A DNA stretch of 40,478 bases from Gallionellales bacterium RIFCSPLOWO2_02_FULL_57_47 (GTDB taxonomy: Bacteria > Pseudomonadota > Gammaproteobacteria > Burkholderiales > Gallionellaceae): NCBI GenBank assembly GCA_001801175.1, contig MGWZ01000042.1:1-40478 (forward strand), given 5' to 3'. Both the position numbers and the translations under genes were made by a program. Positions 27,244 through 36,138 of this stretch are shown in pieces (the first letter of the stretch is position 1; every line of letters starts with the position of its first letter). The notes under the pieces are model-generated. The model did not search any database. It was not told the origin of the DNA and saw nothing but the letters and a program-made list of their open reading frames with translations.

Positions 27244-27550
27244 ATGGAGGGGATTCAGCAAGTAAACCAGAAGCAAAAAGCAGGCAGCACAGGCCGCGAA
27301 CTGCTGATACACGCCGGGCAACGAGGAGCGGGGCAGCGACATTCTCAAGGTTCAGGAGATACGCGGCTGCGAAGCAGCCACCACGATCGCCAACGCTCTC
27401 GAATTCACCAAAAGCGTGATCGCCAGCACGGCATCATCGTCCCCATCGCCGGCATGCGCGTCAAATTCAAGTTGGGCAGGCCAGCCGCGACGGAACCGCT
27501 GTCGTGATTATCCTCAACGCCGCCAGCCGCGCCACGGGCATGAACATGCG
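27244..27550 (+). pseudogene. cheW: decayed cheW
   Basis: Pieces of a CheW protein appear in order but in different frames. First is an N-terminal stretch ending GRELL (from ATG 27244). Then, after a shift, [19 protein letters not shown] runs from 27338. After another shift [17 protein letters not shown] is read at about 27427-27477. After a third, [15 protein letters not shown] ends near 27543. These match the CheW order '[15 protein letters not shown]', 'RG.IVPI.DMR.KF' and 'VVIVLN...R..GM'. The last third is gone. At least three frameshifts plus truncation mean no functional product. The region lies exactly where cheW is expected, between cheA and a classical receptor. Confidence 0.85.
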
Positions 27551-27601
27551 CAATTCAGAATCGCATCAGCCGCACATAATAATTATTTCAGGGGGAAAGT
27601 C

Positions 27602-29656
27602 ATGCAGTTATTCAGCAACATCAAGTTAAGAACGAGATTGATATTGATTGTACTTTTGCCCCTGGCGGGCTTCATGTATTTTTCGATTGACAGCCTGGTC
27701 GAAAAAGATGCCGTTACCGTTGAAATGGAGAAGCTGGAGACTCTGGCAGAGCTATCAGTCAAGATCGGCAACCTCGCCCACGAATTGCAGAAAGAAAGAG
27801 GCATGACAGCAGGCTTTCTGGGCAGCAACGGTGTCAAGTTTGCCGGCGAATTGACATCGCAACGCCATGAAGCGGACAAAAAACTCGGCGAGCTAAAGCA
27901 GAAACTGAATGGACTCGATGTAAACCGGTTTGGCGCTTCCATAAAAAACTTGATACACGACGCATCAAGAAGCCTGGACGGACTCGATGCCAAGCGTAAT
28001 GCAGTTTCCGCTCAGGCTATTACTTCACAGGAAGCGTTCGGCTATTACTCCAATGTAATCGATAAATTGCTCAGCATCCCGAATCAGGCCCCCACGCTTA
28101 GCAGCGATATCGATATATTGCTGCCTTCTTCTGCTTACGCGGCCATGTTGATGGCCAAAGAGCACACCGGGCAGGAGCGCGCCGTGCTCACCGGAGTATT
28201 TGCGGCAGACAAGTTCACGCCGGAAAGTCTTGTGCAATCCCTTTCGAACCGCGCTGAACAGGTTGCACATCAGGAAGCCTTCGAAACCTACGCACTGGAT
28301 GAACAAAAGGAGTACTACAAAAACAAAATTCGCGGGCAGGCAGTAGATGAGGTTACTGCAATCGAAAAAGCAGCGATTGCAAAAGTAAATGAAAATAGCC
28401 TGGGCTTCGACAGCGCACACTGGTTCAACGTGATGACCGAGAAGATCAATCTGCTCAAGGAGGTTGAGGACAAACTGGCACGGGATTTACTTGAGATCAC
28501 CAGAGAGCACAGGAACAAAGCCCATACCTTGATGTATTTTTATCTCGCAATTTCGGCAGTGGGTTTGCTGGTCACGCTATTATTTGCCCTGATTATGATT
28601 CGCCAGTTGTTGAGCCAGATCGGCGGCGAACCGGATTATGCCGTATCGATTGTTAAGCGCATCGCTACCGGCGATCTCAGTGCCGCGGTCGAGACCAGGG
28701 CTGGCGACCAGTCGAGCCTGCTGTCCGCGATGAAGCACATGAGCGAAAGTCTTACCGGCATGGTCGGTGACGTGCGCGGCTCCACCGACTCGATCACCAC
28801 CGCCTCGCAGGAGATCGCGCAGGGCAACGCCGACCTGTCGCAGCGCACCGAAGAACAGGCCTCCAGCCTGGAAGAAACCGCCAGCAGCATGGAAGAACTT
28901 ACATCCACCGTCCGGCAGAACGCCGAGAACGCCAGGCAAGCCAACCAACTGGCCAACAGCGCCTCCGACATTGCCGTCAAGGGCGGGAAAGTTGTGGGCG
29001 ACGTGGTGCACACGATGGCCTCGATCAGCGACAGTTCGAAGAAGATCGTCGATATTATCTCGGTGATCGACAGCATCGCCTTCCAGACAAATATCCTCGC
29101 GCTGAACGCCGCCGTCGAAGCCGCCCGCGCCGGAGAACAAGGCAGGGGCTTCGCGGTCGTCGCCGGCGAAGTCCGCAACCTGGCGCAACGTTCCGCCGCC
29201 GCCGCCAAGGAAATCAAGACCCTGATCGGCGACTCGGTGAACAAAGTGGAGGTCGGCTCCAGGCAAGTGGACCAGGCCGGTGCGACGATGACCGAGATCG
29301 TTACCGCAGTGAAACGTGTCACCGACATCATGGCCGAGATCGCCGCCGCCTCCAATGAGCAGAGCGCGGGCATCGAACAGGTGAACCAGGCGATCATCCA
29401 GATGGACGAAGTGACCCAGCAAAACGCCGCGCTGGTGGAAGAAGCCGCAGCGGCAGCCGAATCATTGGAAGAACAAGCCATCAATCTGAAGGAAGCAATG
29501 AGTATATTCAAGCTGAATGCGGGCAGGGAAGGCACAGTGAAAACCGCCGTTAAAACAGCTGTTATGCGGCAAGCTGAGGACGCCACAGCGCCAGGGAAAG
29601 ATCGCAAACTGGTCAGAGCCAGGGTAGATGAGCGCGACGACAGGAAGGAATTTTAG
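27602..29656 (+). CDS. methyl-accepting chemotaxis receptor with NIT-type sensor domain
   Basis: A 684-residue membrane receptor. TM1 is about 9-29. The periplasmic domain begins with [19 protein letters not shown] (about 57-75), the signature of the NIT domain described for nitrate/nitrite sensing. TM2 is about 307-330, followed by HAMP. The signalling domain carries the classical tip [20 protein letters not shown] (near 497), unlike the two PilJ-type receptors upstream. An open frame continues upstream into the cheW remnant, but the ATG at 27602 has GGGGGAAAG in front and gives a proper TM1. The C-terminus is basic and lacks a NWETF pentapeptide. Ligand specificity for nitrate is only suggested by the family. 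Confidence 0.9.
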   Translation: MQLFSNIKLRTRLILIVLLPLAGFMYFSIDSLVEKDAVTVEMEKLETLAELSVKIGNLAHELQKERGMTAGFLGSNGVKFAGELTSQRHEADKKLGELKQKLNGLDVNRFGASIKNLIHDASRSLDGLDAKRNAVSAQAITSQEAFGYYSNVIDKLLSIPNQAPTLSSDIDILLPSSAYAAMLMAKEHTGQERAVLTGVFAADKFTPESLVQSLSNRAEQVAHQEAFETYALDEQKEYYKNKIRGQAVDEVTAIEKAAIAKVNENSLGFDSAHWFNVMTEKINLLKEVEDKLARDLLEITREHRNKAHTLMYFYLAISAVGLLVTLLFALIMIRQLLSQIGGEPDYAVSIVKRIATGDLSAAVETRAGDQSSLLSAMKHMSESLTGMVGDVRGSTDSITTASQEIAQGNADLSQRTEEQASSLEETASSMEELTSTVRQNAENARQANQLANSASDIAVKGGKVVGDVVHTMASISDSSKKIVDIISVIDSIAFQTNILALNAAVEAARAGEQGRGFAVVAGEVRNLAQRSAAAAKEIKTLIGDSVNKVEVGSRQVDQAGATMTEIVTAVKRVTDIMAEIAAASNEQSAGIEQVNQAIIQMDEVTQQNAALVEEAAAAAESLEEQAINLKEAMSIFKLNAGREGTVKTAVKTAVMRQAEDATAPGKDRKLVRARVDERDDRKEF

Positions 29657-29967
29657 CCTCGCTAAAAATAATCAGCCCATGTAAACTTGAAAAGCTGTAA
29701 GCGGGATTGGATGTCCTGGGATGACGACAGGGACGTAACGCATTTCAGCGTAAAATGTCACAGGTAATCAGACCAACCTCGTTTTAAGCAGCTAAAAATT
29801 TGCTGGGGCAGCAGTTGGACAGGATGAATAAATCAGAATATTCAGAGGTCTTTAATCTCTTCGGATCGGATTCACGGCCCCTTGGGGGTATAGATATGAC
29901 GGTTTTTTGTAGACAACGCCCCGCGGCTTGCTGCGGGGTTATTTTTTGACAAGCAATTCTGGGTGCC
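29657..29967 (+). other. intergenic gap before cheR
   Basis: No credible gene is seen in these 311 bases. A small 7-bp hairpin (29651-29667, TTTTAGC dyad) overlaps the receptor's stop codon. A strong terminator-like hairpin lies at 29915-29947. The rest is AT-richer than the genes and shows no clear promoter consensus to me. Confidence 0.6.
29915..29947 (+). terminator. terminator or attenuator directly before cheR
   Basis: The stem CCCCGC (29919-29924) pairs with GCGGGG (29933-29938) over an 8-base loop, with flanking AA/TT pairs and a TTATTTTTT tail on the plus strand. The tail ends only 20 bases before the cheR ATG, leaving no room for a promoter in between. Confidence 0.75.
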
Positions 29968-30843
29968 ATGAGTTCTAACCTTCAGTCTGTCGATGGCCAT
30001 GATCGCGAGTTTGCATTCACCAGGGAAAATTTCGAGCGTGTGTGCCGGCTGATTTATGAGCATGCCGGTATTTCGCTCAAGCCGTCCAAGCAGCATATGG
30101 TGTATAGCCGTTTGGCGCGTCGCCTGAGGGTGAACGGGCTGGATAATTTCAGGGATTATCTGGTGTTGCTGGAAAGCGGGAACAAGGATGAATGGGAAGC
30201 GTTCGTAAATTCGCTGACTACCAATCTGACCTCGTTTTTTCGTGAGCCGCACCATTTTCCGTTACTGGCCGAGCATGTAATCAAGCAAAGGGGGCAGCAT
30301 CCTGTTTCGTTGTGGTGTGCGGCAGCTTCCTCGGGTGAGGAACCGTATTCAATTGCCATGACTATGGTGGATGCCTTCGGCAGTTTTTCGCCCCCGGTTA
30401 CCATTGTCGCTTCCGACCTGGATACCAATGTGCTCGCCAAAGCGGAAGCGGGTATATATCCGGTTGAGCGTATAGAGAAACTTTCCGAAAATGTTGTGAA
30501 GCGTTTTTTTCTCAAAGGGACCGGAGCACAGTCCGGATTTGTGCGGGTAAGACCGGAGTTGCGCGCCATGATCAAATTCAGGCAGGTGAATTTGCTCGGT
30601 GATGACTGGCAGATACGCGGCCCTCTGGATGCAATTTTCTGCCGCAATGTAATGATTTACTTCGATAAGGAAACTCAGCTTAAAATCCTGCAACGATTTG
30701 CGCCATTGCTGCAGCCTGACGGATTGGTCTTCGCGGGGCATTCGGAAAGTTTCCATAATGCGGCGCACCTGTTCAGATTGCGCGGCAAAACGGTCTATGA
30801 GTTGGTAAAATCGAAACCACGTGAACTTCATCAAGCTAAATAA
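29968..30843 (+). CDS. cheR: chemoreceptor glutamate methyltransferase CheR
   Basis: A 291-residue SAM-dependent methyltransferase that methylates glutamates on receptors. The N-terminal helical CheR-N domain (about 15-80) contains KPSKQHMVYSRLARRLR. The catalytic domain has NLTSFFREPHHF (about 86-97), the SAM loop CAAASSGEEPYSIAM (about 117-131), ASDLDTNVLAKAEAGIYP and the CRNVMIYFD motif, and ends with FAGHSES. All conserved parts are present. Start by ATG after a weak ribosome site. It is followed by cheD and cheB, forming an adaptation module. Confidence 0.95.
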   Translation: MSSNLQSVDGHDREFAFTRENFERVCRLIYEHAGISLKPSKQHMVYSRLARRLRVNGLDNFRDYLVLLESGNKDEWEAFVNSLTTNLTSFFREPHHFPLLAEHVIKQRGQHPVSLWCAAASSGEEPYSIAMTMVDAFGSFSPPVTIVASDLDTNVLAKAEAGIYPVERIEKLSENVVKRFFLKGTGAQSGFVRVRPELRAMIKFRQVNLLGDDWQIRGPLDAIFCRNVMIYFDKETQLKILQRFAPLLQPDGLVFAGHSESFHNAAHLFRLRGKTVYELVKSKPRELHQAK

Positions 30844-30884
30844 TTTAATCGCCTTGATGCTTGGGCGGGAAGGGTTTTTTCAGT

Positions 30885-31499
30885 ATGACCGAGCAAGGCT
30901 TTGAAGAAGTTCTTTCGCCGCACCTGTATTTTGACCGTGAGCATAATGTCGAAGCGGCCAAGATATTGCCCGGTGAATATTACGCAACCGGACGGGATAT
31001 GGTTTTAGTCACCGTGCTGGGCTCATGCGTCTGCGCCTGCATACGCGACAGATCCAGCAGGATCGGCGGCATGAATCATTTCATGCTGCCGGAAAGCGGA
31101 CAGGATCGAAACAATCCGCTCGGCGAGTCGGCGCGCTATGGTACTTACGCCATGGAAATACTGATCAACCAGTTGCTCAAGATGGGTGCGAAGCGCAGCA
31201 ATTTCGAAGCGAAAGTGTTTGGCGGCGCTTCAGTGCTGCGCGGATTTACCGTCAACAATGTCGGCGAGCGTAATGCGGAGTTCGTGCAGCAGTTCCTCAA
31301 AACGGAAAAAATTCCCATCGTTGCGCAGGATTTGCTCAATATCTTCCCGCGCAAGGTGTATTACTTTCCGGCTACCGGGCTGGTGAGAGTGAAGAACCTG
31401 AAGCAGGTTCACAACGATACGATCATTAGCAGGGAGGCCGAGTACAACACACGCCTGCATTACTCCAAGCTGGAGGGAGAAGTGGAGTTGTTTGATTGA
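30885..31499 (+). CDS. cheD: chemoreceptor glutamine deamidase CheD
   Basis: A 204-residue CheD. The catalytic Cys is C48 in VLGSCVCACIRD, and the His is H65 in GGMNHFMLPE. A Thr of the catalytic triad is expected just downstream in the YGTYAME region. CheD deamidates receptor glutamines to glutamates so CheR can act, and in some species binds CheC. An in-frame TTG 24 bases upstream exists, but the ATG at 30885 has AAGGG at a fitting distance. The protein is slightly longer than the shortest CheD proteins, with a C-terminal extension after the core. Confidence 0.93.
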   Translation: MTEQGFEEVLSPHLYFDREHNVEAAKILPGEYYATGRDMVLVTVLGSCVCACIRDRSSRIGGMNHFMLPESGQDRNNPLGESARYGTYAMEILINQLLKMGAKRSNFEAKVFGGASVLRGFTVNNVGERNAEFVQQFLKTEKIPIVAQDLLNIFPRKVYYFPATGLVRVKNLKQVHNDTIISREAEYNTRLHYSKLEGEVELFD

Positions 31500-31567
31500 T
31501 CGGAAATTGTGCGGCAGCGTATTCGGCCGGTTTATCGGAGTGCTGGTATGCCTGAGCAAAAGAGAAC

Positions 31568-32656
31568 ATGAAAAGCCGTAAAATCAAGGTGCTGGTGGTT
31601 GATGATTCCGCGCTGATTCGTAGCGTGATGAAAGAGATTATCAATCGCGAAAATGATATGGAATGCGTGGGCGCGGCCCCTGATCCCCTGGTCGCGCGCG
31701 AGATGATCAAGTCGCTCAATCCGGATGTGCTGACGCTGGATGTGGAAATGCCCAAGATGGACGGGCTGGATTTTCTGGAAAGGTTGATGCGCCTGCGCCC
31801 GATGCCGGTATTGATGGTTTCCACGCTGACGGAGAGGGGCTCCGATATTACCTTTCGCGCACTGGAATTGGGTGCGGTGGATTTTGTTTCCAAGCCGAAA
31901 CTGGATATTGCGCGGGGCATGGAGGAGTATGCCATCGGGATCACTGACAAGATCCGGGCTACCGCACAGGCGCGTGTGTATAAAGCGGTCGCTCAGCCAC
32001 TGGTCCAGGAAAAATATTCTGCAGATGCGATTTTACCCAGTGTCGCCGGCCGGTTTTCTTCCACCGAAAAACTGATCATCATCGGCGCATCTACTGGCGG
32101 AACCGAGGCGATAAAAGAGATACTGACCAGGTTGCCGGCTGATGCGCCGGGCGTCCTGGTGGCCCAGCACATGCCGGAGCATTTTACCAAGTCGTTTGCG
32201 GACCGGCTGGATACGCTGTGCAAGATTTCGGTCAAGGAAGCGGAGCATAACGAGCGGATTTTGCCGGGACACGCTTATATTGCCCCTGGACACTCGCATT
32301 TGCTGCTCAAGCGCAGCGGCGCCAATTACATGACCAGGCTGGATCAGGGGGAGCTGGTGAATCGCCATCGGCCGTCGGTTGATGTGCTGTTTCGTTCTGC
32401 GGCAAATGTCGCCGGAGCCAATGCGCTTGGCATCATTCTCACCGGCATGGGCAAGGACGGCGTGCAAGGGTTGCTGGAAATGAAGCAGGCCGGTTCTTAT
32501 ACCATTGCGCAGGATGAGGCGAGCTGCGTGGTTTTTGGCATGCCGAAAGAGGCGATTTCTGCCGGCGGCGTGAGCGAAGTGTTGCCGCTGCAGAATATTG
32601 CGCGCCGTGCTCTGGAACACCTTGCATCGCAAAGCGGCAAAAGCAGCCGGATTTGA
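31568..32656 (+). CDS. cheB: protein-glutamate methylesterase CheB
   Basis: A 362-residue two-domain enzyme. The receiver (1-125) has D12/D13, phosphoacceptor D58 ([12 protein letters not shown]) and Lys in VSKPKLD. The methylesterase domain (about 165-355) has the catalytic triad S175 (IIGASTGG), H201 (AQHMPEHF) and D297 (TGMGKDG). CheB removes receptor methyl groups when phosphorylated by CheA, giving adaptation. It is the only CheB seen, so it may serve all three receptor types. An AAGAGA site precedes the ATG. It ends the chemosensory locus. Confidence 0.96.
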   Translation: MKSRKIKVLVVDDSALIRSVMKEIINRENDMECVGAAPDPLVAREMIKSLNPDVLTLDVEMPKMDGLDFLERLMRLRPMPVLMVSTLTERGSDITFRALELGAVDFVSKPKLDIARGMEEYAIGITDKIRATAQARVYKAVAQPLVQEKYSADAILPSVAGRFSSTEKLIIIGASTGGTEAIKEILTRLPADAPGVLVAQHMPEHFTKSFADRLDTLCKISVKEAEHNERILPGHAYIAPGHSHLLLKRSGANYMTRLDQGELVNRHRPSVDVLFRSAANVAGANALGIILTGMGKDGVQGLLEMKQAGSYTIAQDEASCVVFGMPKEAISAGGVSEVLPLQNIARRALEHLASQSGKSSRI

Positions 32657-32717
32657 AATCGCCAAATTCTCATTCGGGCTAATTGTGCGGTCAGGCGCAG
32701 ACGGCTACAATGCCGTC

Positions 32718-33278
32718 ATGCCTGATTTCAATCTGACCCACCACTTTCTGATCGCCATGCCTGCCATGCAGGAGGGTGTTTTTGCCGGCACGTTGACGTA
32801 CATATGCGAGCACAATGAAAACGGTGCCTTGGGCATAGTCGTAAATCGCCCGATCAGCCTGACGCTGGGCGAGATGTTCGATCAAGTCAACATCAAGCTG
32901 AATGAGCCCAAGCTCGCGAGGATGCCGGTGCATTTTGGCGGGCCGGTGCAAACCGAGCGAGGTTTCGTTTTGCACGACACACCGGGAAACTGGGAGTCCA
33001 CGCTGTACATCAACGACAAGCTGTCGCTGACCACCTCCAAGGACATACTTGAAGCGATGGGTGAAGGGCGGGGGCCGCGCAATGTGCTGGTCACGCTGGG
33101 CTATGCGGGTTGGGACCAGGGTCAGCTGGAGCATGAAATGACCGAGAATATCTGGCTGACCGTGCCGGCTTCCGAACACATCCTGTTCGACCTGCCGCCG
33201 GACGAGCGCCTGCCCGCGGCGATGGCATTGCTCGGTGTGGACTATGCCTCGCTTGTCGATAATGCCGGACATGCCTGA
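32718..33278 (+). CDS. algH: AlgH/YqgE family protein (UPF0301)
   Basis: A 186-residue protein with the family opening [40 protein letters not shown] and the [16 protein letters not shown] segment. The biochemical role is not established; it is named AlgH in Pseudomonas for an alginate link. It is nearly always next to ruvX, as here, where the ruvX start codons lie inside its 3' end. I chose the ATG at 32718 because it gives the standard N-terminus; an upstream in-frame ATG would overlap cheB. Confidence 0.92.
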   Translation: MPDFNLTHHFLIAMPAMQEGVFAGTLTYICEHNENGALGIVVNRPISLTLGEMFDQVNIKLNEPKLARMPVHFGGPVQTERGFVLHDTPGNWESTLYINDKLSLTTSKDILEAMGEGRGPRNVLVTLGYAGWDQGQLEHEMTENIWLTVPASEHILFDLPPDERLPAAMALLGVDYASLVDNAGHA

Positions 33279-33828
33279 CGACAGAGGACAGAATACGGAG
33301 GACAGAGAACAGAAACCTTGTTGCGGCGAGGCTGCAAATATTCGACAGCCCGCGCAGGGCGCGGACAAAAATCTGCCTTCTGTCTTCTGTCCTCTGTCCT
33401 CTGGAACGCTGCTCGCATTCGATTTTGGCACCAGACGCATCGGCATCGCGGTCGGCAACACGCTGTTGCGTCGCGCCAATCCGCTGACAACCATCGATGA
33501 CGAAAAAACCGACGCACGCTTCGCCAAAATTGCGGCTTTGCTGGCCGAATGGCAGCCGTGCGCACTGGTAGTCGGGTTGCCGGTAAATGACGACGGCACG
33601 CCGCACGAACTGACCGCGTTGTGCCGCCGCTTCGCCAACCGCCTCAAGGGGCGGTTTGATTTGCCGGTGATACTGGTCGATGAACGCTATACTTCGCACT
33701 CCGCAAGCGCAGCTTTGAACGAACAAGGCATCCACGGCAGGGAGCAAAAAAAACTGATCGACCAGTATGCCGCGCAGCAAATTCTGCAGGCGTATTTTGA
33801 TGAACCTACAGCGGGGCTGATTGTATGA
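33271..33828 (+). CDS. ruvX: putative pre-16S rRNA nuclease / RuvX (YqgF) with repeat-derived N-terminus
   Basis: The YqgF-fold nuclease proper starts at [17 protein letters not shown] (nt about 33406) and runs about 140 residues, equal to the usual full length. It contains the first Asp (AFDFGTRR), the [10 protein letters not shown] strand and DERYTSHSA. Function: maturation of the 16S rRNA 5' end (shown for E. coli YqgF). Ahead of it are about 45 extra residues encoded by an inverted pair of a GACAGAGGACAGA-type repeat. Possible starts are 33271 (overlap 8 bases with algH), 33262 or 33235. A non-ATG start after the repeats is conceivable. The stop overlaps pyrB by ATGA. Confidence 0.85.
   Translation: MPDDRGQNTEDREQKPCCGEAANIRQPAQGADKNLPSVFCPLSSGTLLAFDFGTRRIGIAVGNTLLRRANPLTTIDDEKTDARFAKIAALLAEWQPCALVVGLPVNDDGTPHELTALCRRFANRLKGRFDLPVILVDERYTSHSASAALNEQGIHGREQKKLIDQYAAQQILQAYFDEPTAGLIV
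33279..33403. repeat. inverted pair of GACAGAGGACAGA-type repeats
   Basis: Variants of the 9-base unit ACAGAGGAC with ACAGAA run from about 33279 to 33315. The complementary form (TTCTGTCCTCTGTCCTCTGG) fills about 33384-33403, with related bases before it. About 65 unrelated bases lie between. The same unit appears once more inside prlC (37635-37667). Confidence 0.8.
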
Positions 33829-34781
33829 AAAATCCGCAACTCAACAAGAACGGGGAACTCCAGCACTTGCTGACCACCGAGGGCTTGCCGGTGAAGATTG
33901 TGCGCGATATCCTTGATCGCGCTAAAACCTTTCTCGATACCGCCAAAGGGCGCGAGATCAAAAAAGTCCCGCTGCTGCAAGGCAAGTCGGTGTTCAACGT
34001 ATTTTTCGAAAACAGCACGCGCACCCGCACCACCTTCGAGATCGCCGCCAAGCGCTTGTCGGCAGATGTGGTCAACCTCAACATCGGCTCTTCCTCCACC
34101 AGCAAGGGCGAGACCCTGCTGGATACCGTGGACAACCTGTGCGCGATGCACGCCGACATGTTCGTGGTGCGCCACTCGCAAAGCGGCGCGGCGCATTTCA
34201 TCGCCCGGCATGTCGCGCCGGATGTGCACGTCATCAACGCCGGAGATGGCCGCCATGCCCACCCCACTCAGGCGCTGCTGGACATGTTCACCATCCGCCA
34301 CTACAAGAAAGAATTCCACAACCTGCGCGTAGCGATTGTCGGCGACGTGCTGCATTCGCGCGTGGCACGCTCGCAGATCCACGCGCTGACCACGCTGGGC
34401 GTGCCTGAAGTGCGCGTCATCGCGCCCAAGACCTTGCTGCCGGCGATGGTGGAAAATCTCGGCGTGCAGGTCCATCACGGCATGGAGCAGGGTTTGAAGG
34501 ACGTCGATGTGGTGATGATGCTGCGTTTGCAGAACGAGCGTATGCAAGGCGCATTACTGCCTTCCGCGCAGGAATATTTCAAGCACTACGGCCTGACACA
34601 GGAGCGGCTGGCGCTGGCGAAAGAAGATGCCATCGTGATGCATCCGGGGCCGATGAATCGCGGCGTCGAGATCGACTCCAGCGTGGCGGACGGAGCGCAT
34701 TCGGTCATCCTGCCGCAGGTCACGTTCGGCATCGCGGTGCGCATGGCGGTGATGAGCATGCTGGCGGGAGTAAAGGCATGA
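33825..34781 (+). CDS. pyrB: aspartate carbamoyltransferase catalytic subunit
   Basis: A 318-residue ATCase, joining carbamoyl phosphate and aspartate in pyrimidine synthesis. Carbamoyl-phosphate loop STRTRTTFE (about 64-72), [22 protein letters not shown] (about 146-155), [12 protein letters not shown] and the [13 protein letters not shown] loop are all intact. The ATG overlaps the ruvX stop (ATGA), and its stop overlaps the next gene in the same way. Being followed by a DHOase-like gene and not by pyrI suggests the class A dodecamer of Pseudomonas type. Confidence 0.96.
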   Translation: MKNPQLNKNGELQHLLTTEGLPVKIVRDILDRAKTFLDTAKGREIKKVPLLQGKSVFNVFFENSTRTRTTFEIAAKRLSADVVNLNIGSSSTSKGETLLDTVDNLCAMHADMFVVRHSQSGAAHFIARHVAPDVHVINAGDGRHAHPTQALLDMFTIRHYKKEFHNLRVAIVGDVLHSRVARSQIHALTTLGVPEVRVIAPKTLLPAMVENLGVQVHHGMEQGLKDVDVVMMLRLQNERMQGALLPSAQEYFKHYGLTQERLALAKEDAIVMHPGPMNRGVEIDSSVADGAHSVILPQVTFGIAVRMAVMSMLAGVKA

Positions 34782-36052
34782 ACATCCACATCAAGAACGG
34801 TCGCCTGATCGACCCCAGTAACAAGATCGACGCGCAGCAGGATGTGTTCATCGCCGGGCGGCGCATTGCCGCCATCGGCACAGCGCCGCCAGGTTTTGTG
34901 GCGGAGCATGTGATCGACGCCGGCGGGTTGATCGTGATGCCGGGGCTGGTGGATGTCGCCGCACGTTTGCGCGAGCCGGGCTACGAATACAAGGCCACGC
35001 TGGAATCCGAGATGACGGCAGCGGTGGCGGGCGGAATCACCTCGTTATCCTGTCCGCCCGATACCGATCCTCCGCTGGACGAGCCGGGCTTGGTGGAGAT
35101 GCTCAAGCACCGCGCCCGCTTGCTGAACCAGGCGCGCGTGTTCCCGATAGGCGCCTTGACTTACGGCTTGAAAGGCGAGGAACTCACCGAGATGATCGAG
35201 CTGACGGATGCAGGCTGCAAGGCATTCAGCCAGGCCGATGCGCCGCTGACCGATACGCGGGTCTTGATGCGCGCCATGCAGTATGCGGCCACTTTCGGTT
35301 ACCGTGTATGGCTGCGCCCGCAGGACAGTTTTCTTGCCAGGAACGGCGTGGCACACGACGGCGAAGTCTCCACCCGTCTGGGGTTGCCGCCTATCCCGGT
35401 CGTGGCTGAAACCATCGCGCTTTCAACCATGCTGCAACTGGCACGCGAGACCGGCGTGACCCTGCACATCTGCCGCATCTCCAGCGCGGCGGGCGTGGAG
35501 ATGGTGCGCGCCGCCAAACGCGAAGGGCTGGCAGTGACCTGCGATGTGTCGATGAACCACGTGCACCTGACGGAAATTGACATCGGGTTCTTCGATGCCA
35601 ATTGCCACCTGGTTCCGCCGCTGCGCAGCCAGCGCGACAAGGAAGCGCTACGCGCCGGGCTGCTGGATGGCACGATAGACGCGGTATGCTCCAATCATTC
35701 CCCGGTGGATGACGATGCCAAACAATTGCCGTTCGCCGAAGCGGAAGCGGGCGCAACCGGCCTGGAGCTTCTGTTGCCGCTGGTGCTGAAATGGGCGGAA
35801 CAGGAAAAGGTGCCGCTGCTGGATGCGCTGTCCCGGGTAACCATCAAGCCGGCGCAATTGCTGGGGCAAAAGATGGGGCACCTGTCGGTTGGCGCACATG
35901 CGGATATCTGCATATTCAACCCGAAAGCAAGCTGGAAAGTCGAACCCTCCGCGCTGAAGAGTCAGGGCAAAAACACGCCGTTCAACGGTTACGAGATGCA
36001 AGGCCGGGTGCGTTATACGCTGCTCGACGGGCAAATTGTCTATCAGGCTTGA
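34778..36052 (+). CDS. non-catalytic dihydroorotase homologue (PyrC' type)
   Basis: A 424-residue protein with the fold of class I dihydroorotases, but the catalytic metal site is gone. The HxH after PGLVD is replaced ([15 protein letters not shown]61 and R63). The His of the HICH motif is Arg (HICRIS). The TDHAPH motif reads SNHSPV. It therefore cannot be an ordinary zinc hydrolase. In Pseudomonas an inactive PyrC' encoded right after pyrB, also with a 4-bp overlap, is needed to assemble active ATCase. The same role is inferred here. A real DHOase must be encoded elsewhere. No pyrR is present between ruvX and pyrB. Confidence 0.88.
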   Translation: MNIHIKNGRLIDPSNKIDAQQDVFIAGRRIAAIGTAPPGFVAEHVIDAGGLIVMPGLVDVAARLREPGYEYKATLESEMTAAVAGGITSLSCPPDTDPPLDEPGLVEMLKHRARLLNQARVFPIGALTYGLKGEELTEMIELTDAGCKAFSQADAPLTDTRVLMRAMQYAATFGYRVWLRPQDSFLARNGVAHDGEVSTRLGLPPIPVVAETIALSTMLQLARETGVTLHICRISSAAGVEMVRAAKREGLAVTCDVSMNHVHLTEIDIGFFDANCHLVPPLRSQRDKEALRAGLLDGTIDAVCSNHSPVDDDAKQLPFAEAEAGATGLELLLPLVLKWAEQEKVPLLDALSRVTIKPAQLLGQKMGHLSVGAHADICIFNPKASWKVEPSALKSQGKNTPFNGYEMQGRVRYTLLDGQIVYQA

Positions 36053-36058
36053 TATGCC

Positions 36059-36131
36059 GTAGGGGCGATTCACGAATCGCCCCGTTGATATTCGTTAATT
36101 ACCATCAGGGCGATTCGTGAATCGCCCCTAC
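36059..36131. repeat. inverted pair of a palindromic GGGGCGATTC element
   Basis: A 24-base element (36059-36082) recurs as an exact inverted copy at 36108-36131; each copy is itself a palindrome around GGCGATTC-GAATCGCC. The 25-base spacer is AT-rich. It fills the gap between the DHOase-like gene and prlC and ends 7 bases before the prlC ATG, so it may also shape the leader or end the upstream transcript. Confidence 0.85.
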
Positions 36132-36138
36132 GTAAAAC

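Noticed and set aside
27416-27601. Longer start for the NIT-domain receptor
   Set aside because: This part lies in the cheW remnant; the ATG at 27602 has a good ribosome site and directly precedes the first membrane helix.
29657-29967. Possible tRNA or attachment site in the gap before cheR
   Set aside because: No cloverleaf or tRNA arm sequence could be found; only the terminator hairpin is supported.
32598-32717. Longer start for algH overlapping cheB
   Set aside because: Extra 40 residues are absent from the family pattern and overlap cheB; the ATG at 32718 fits.
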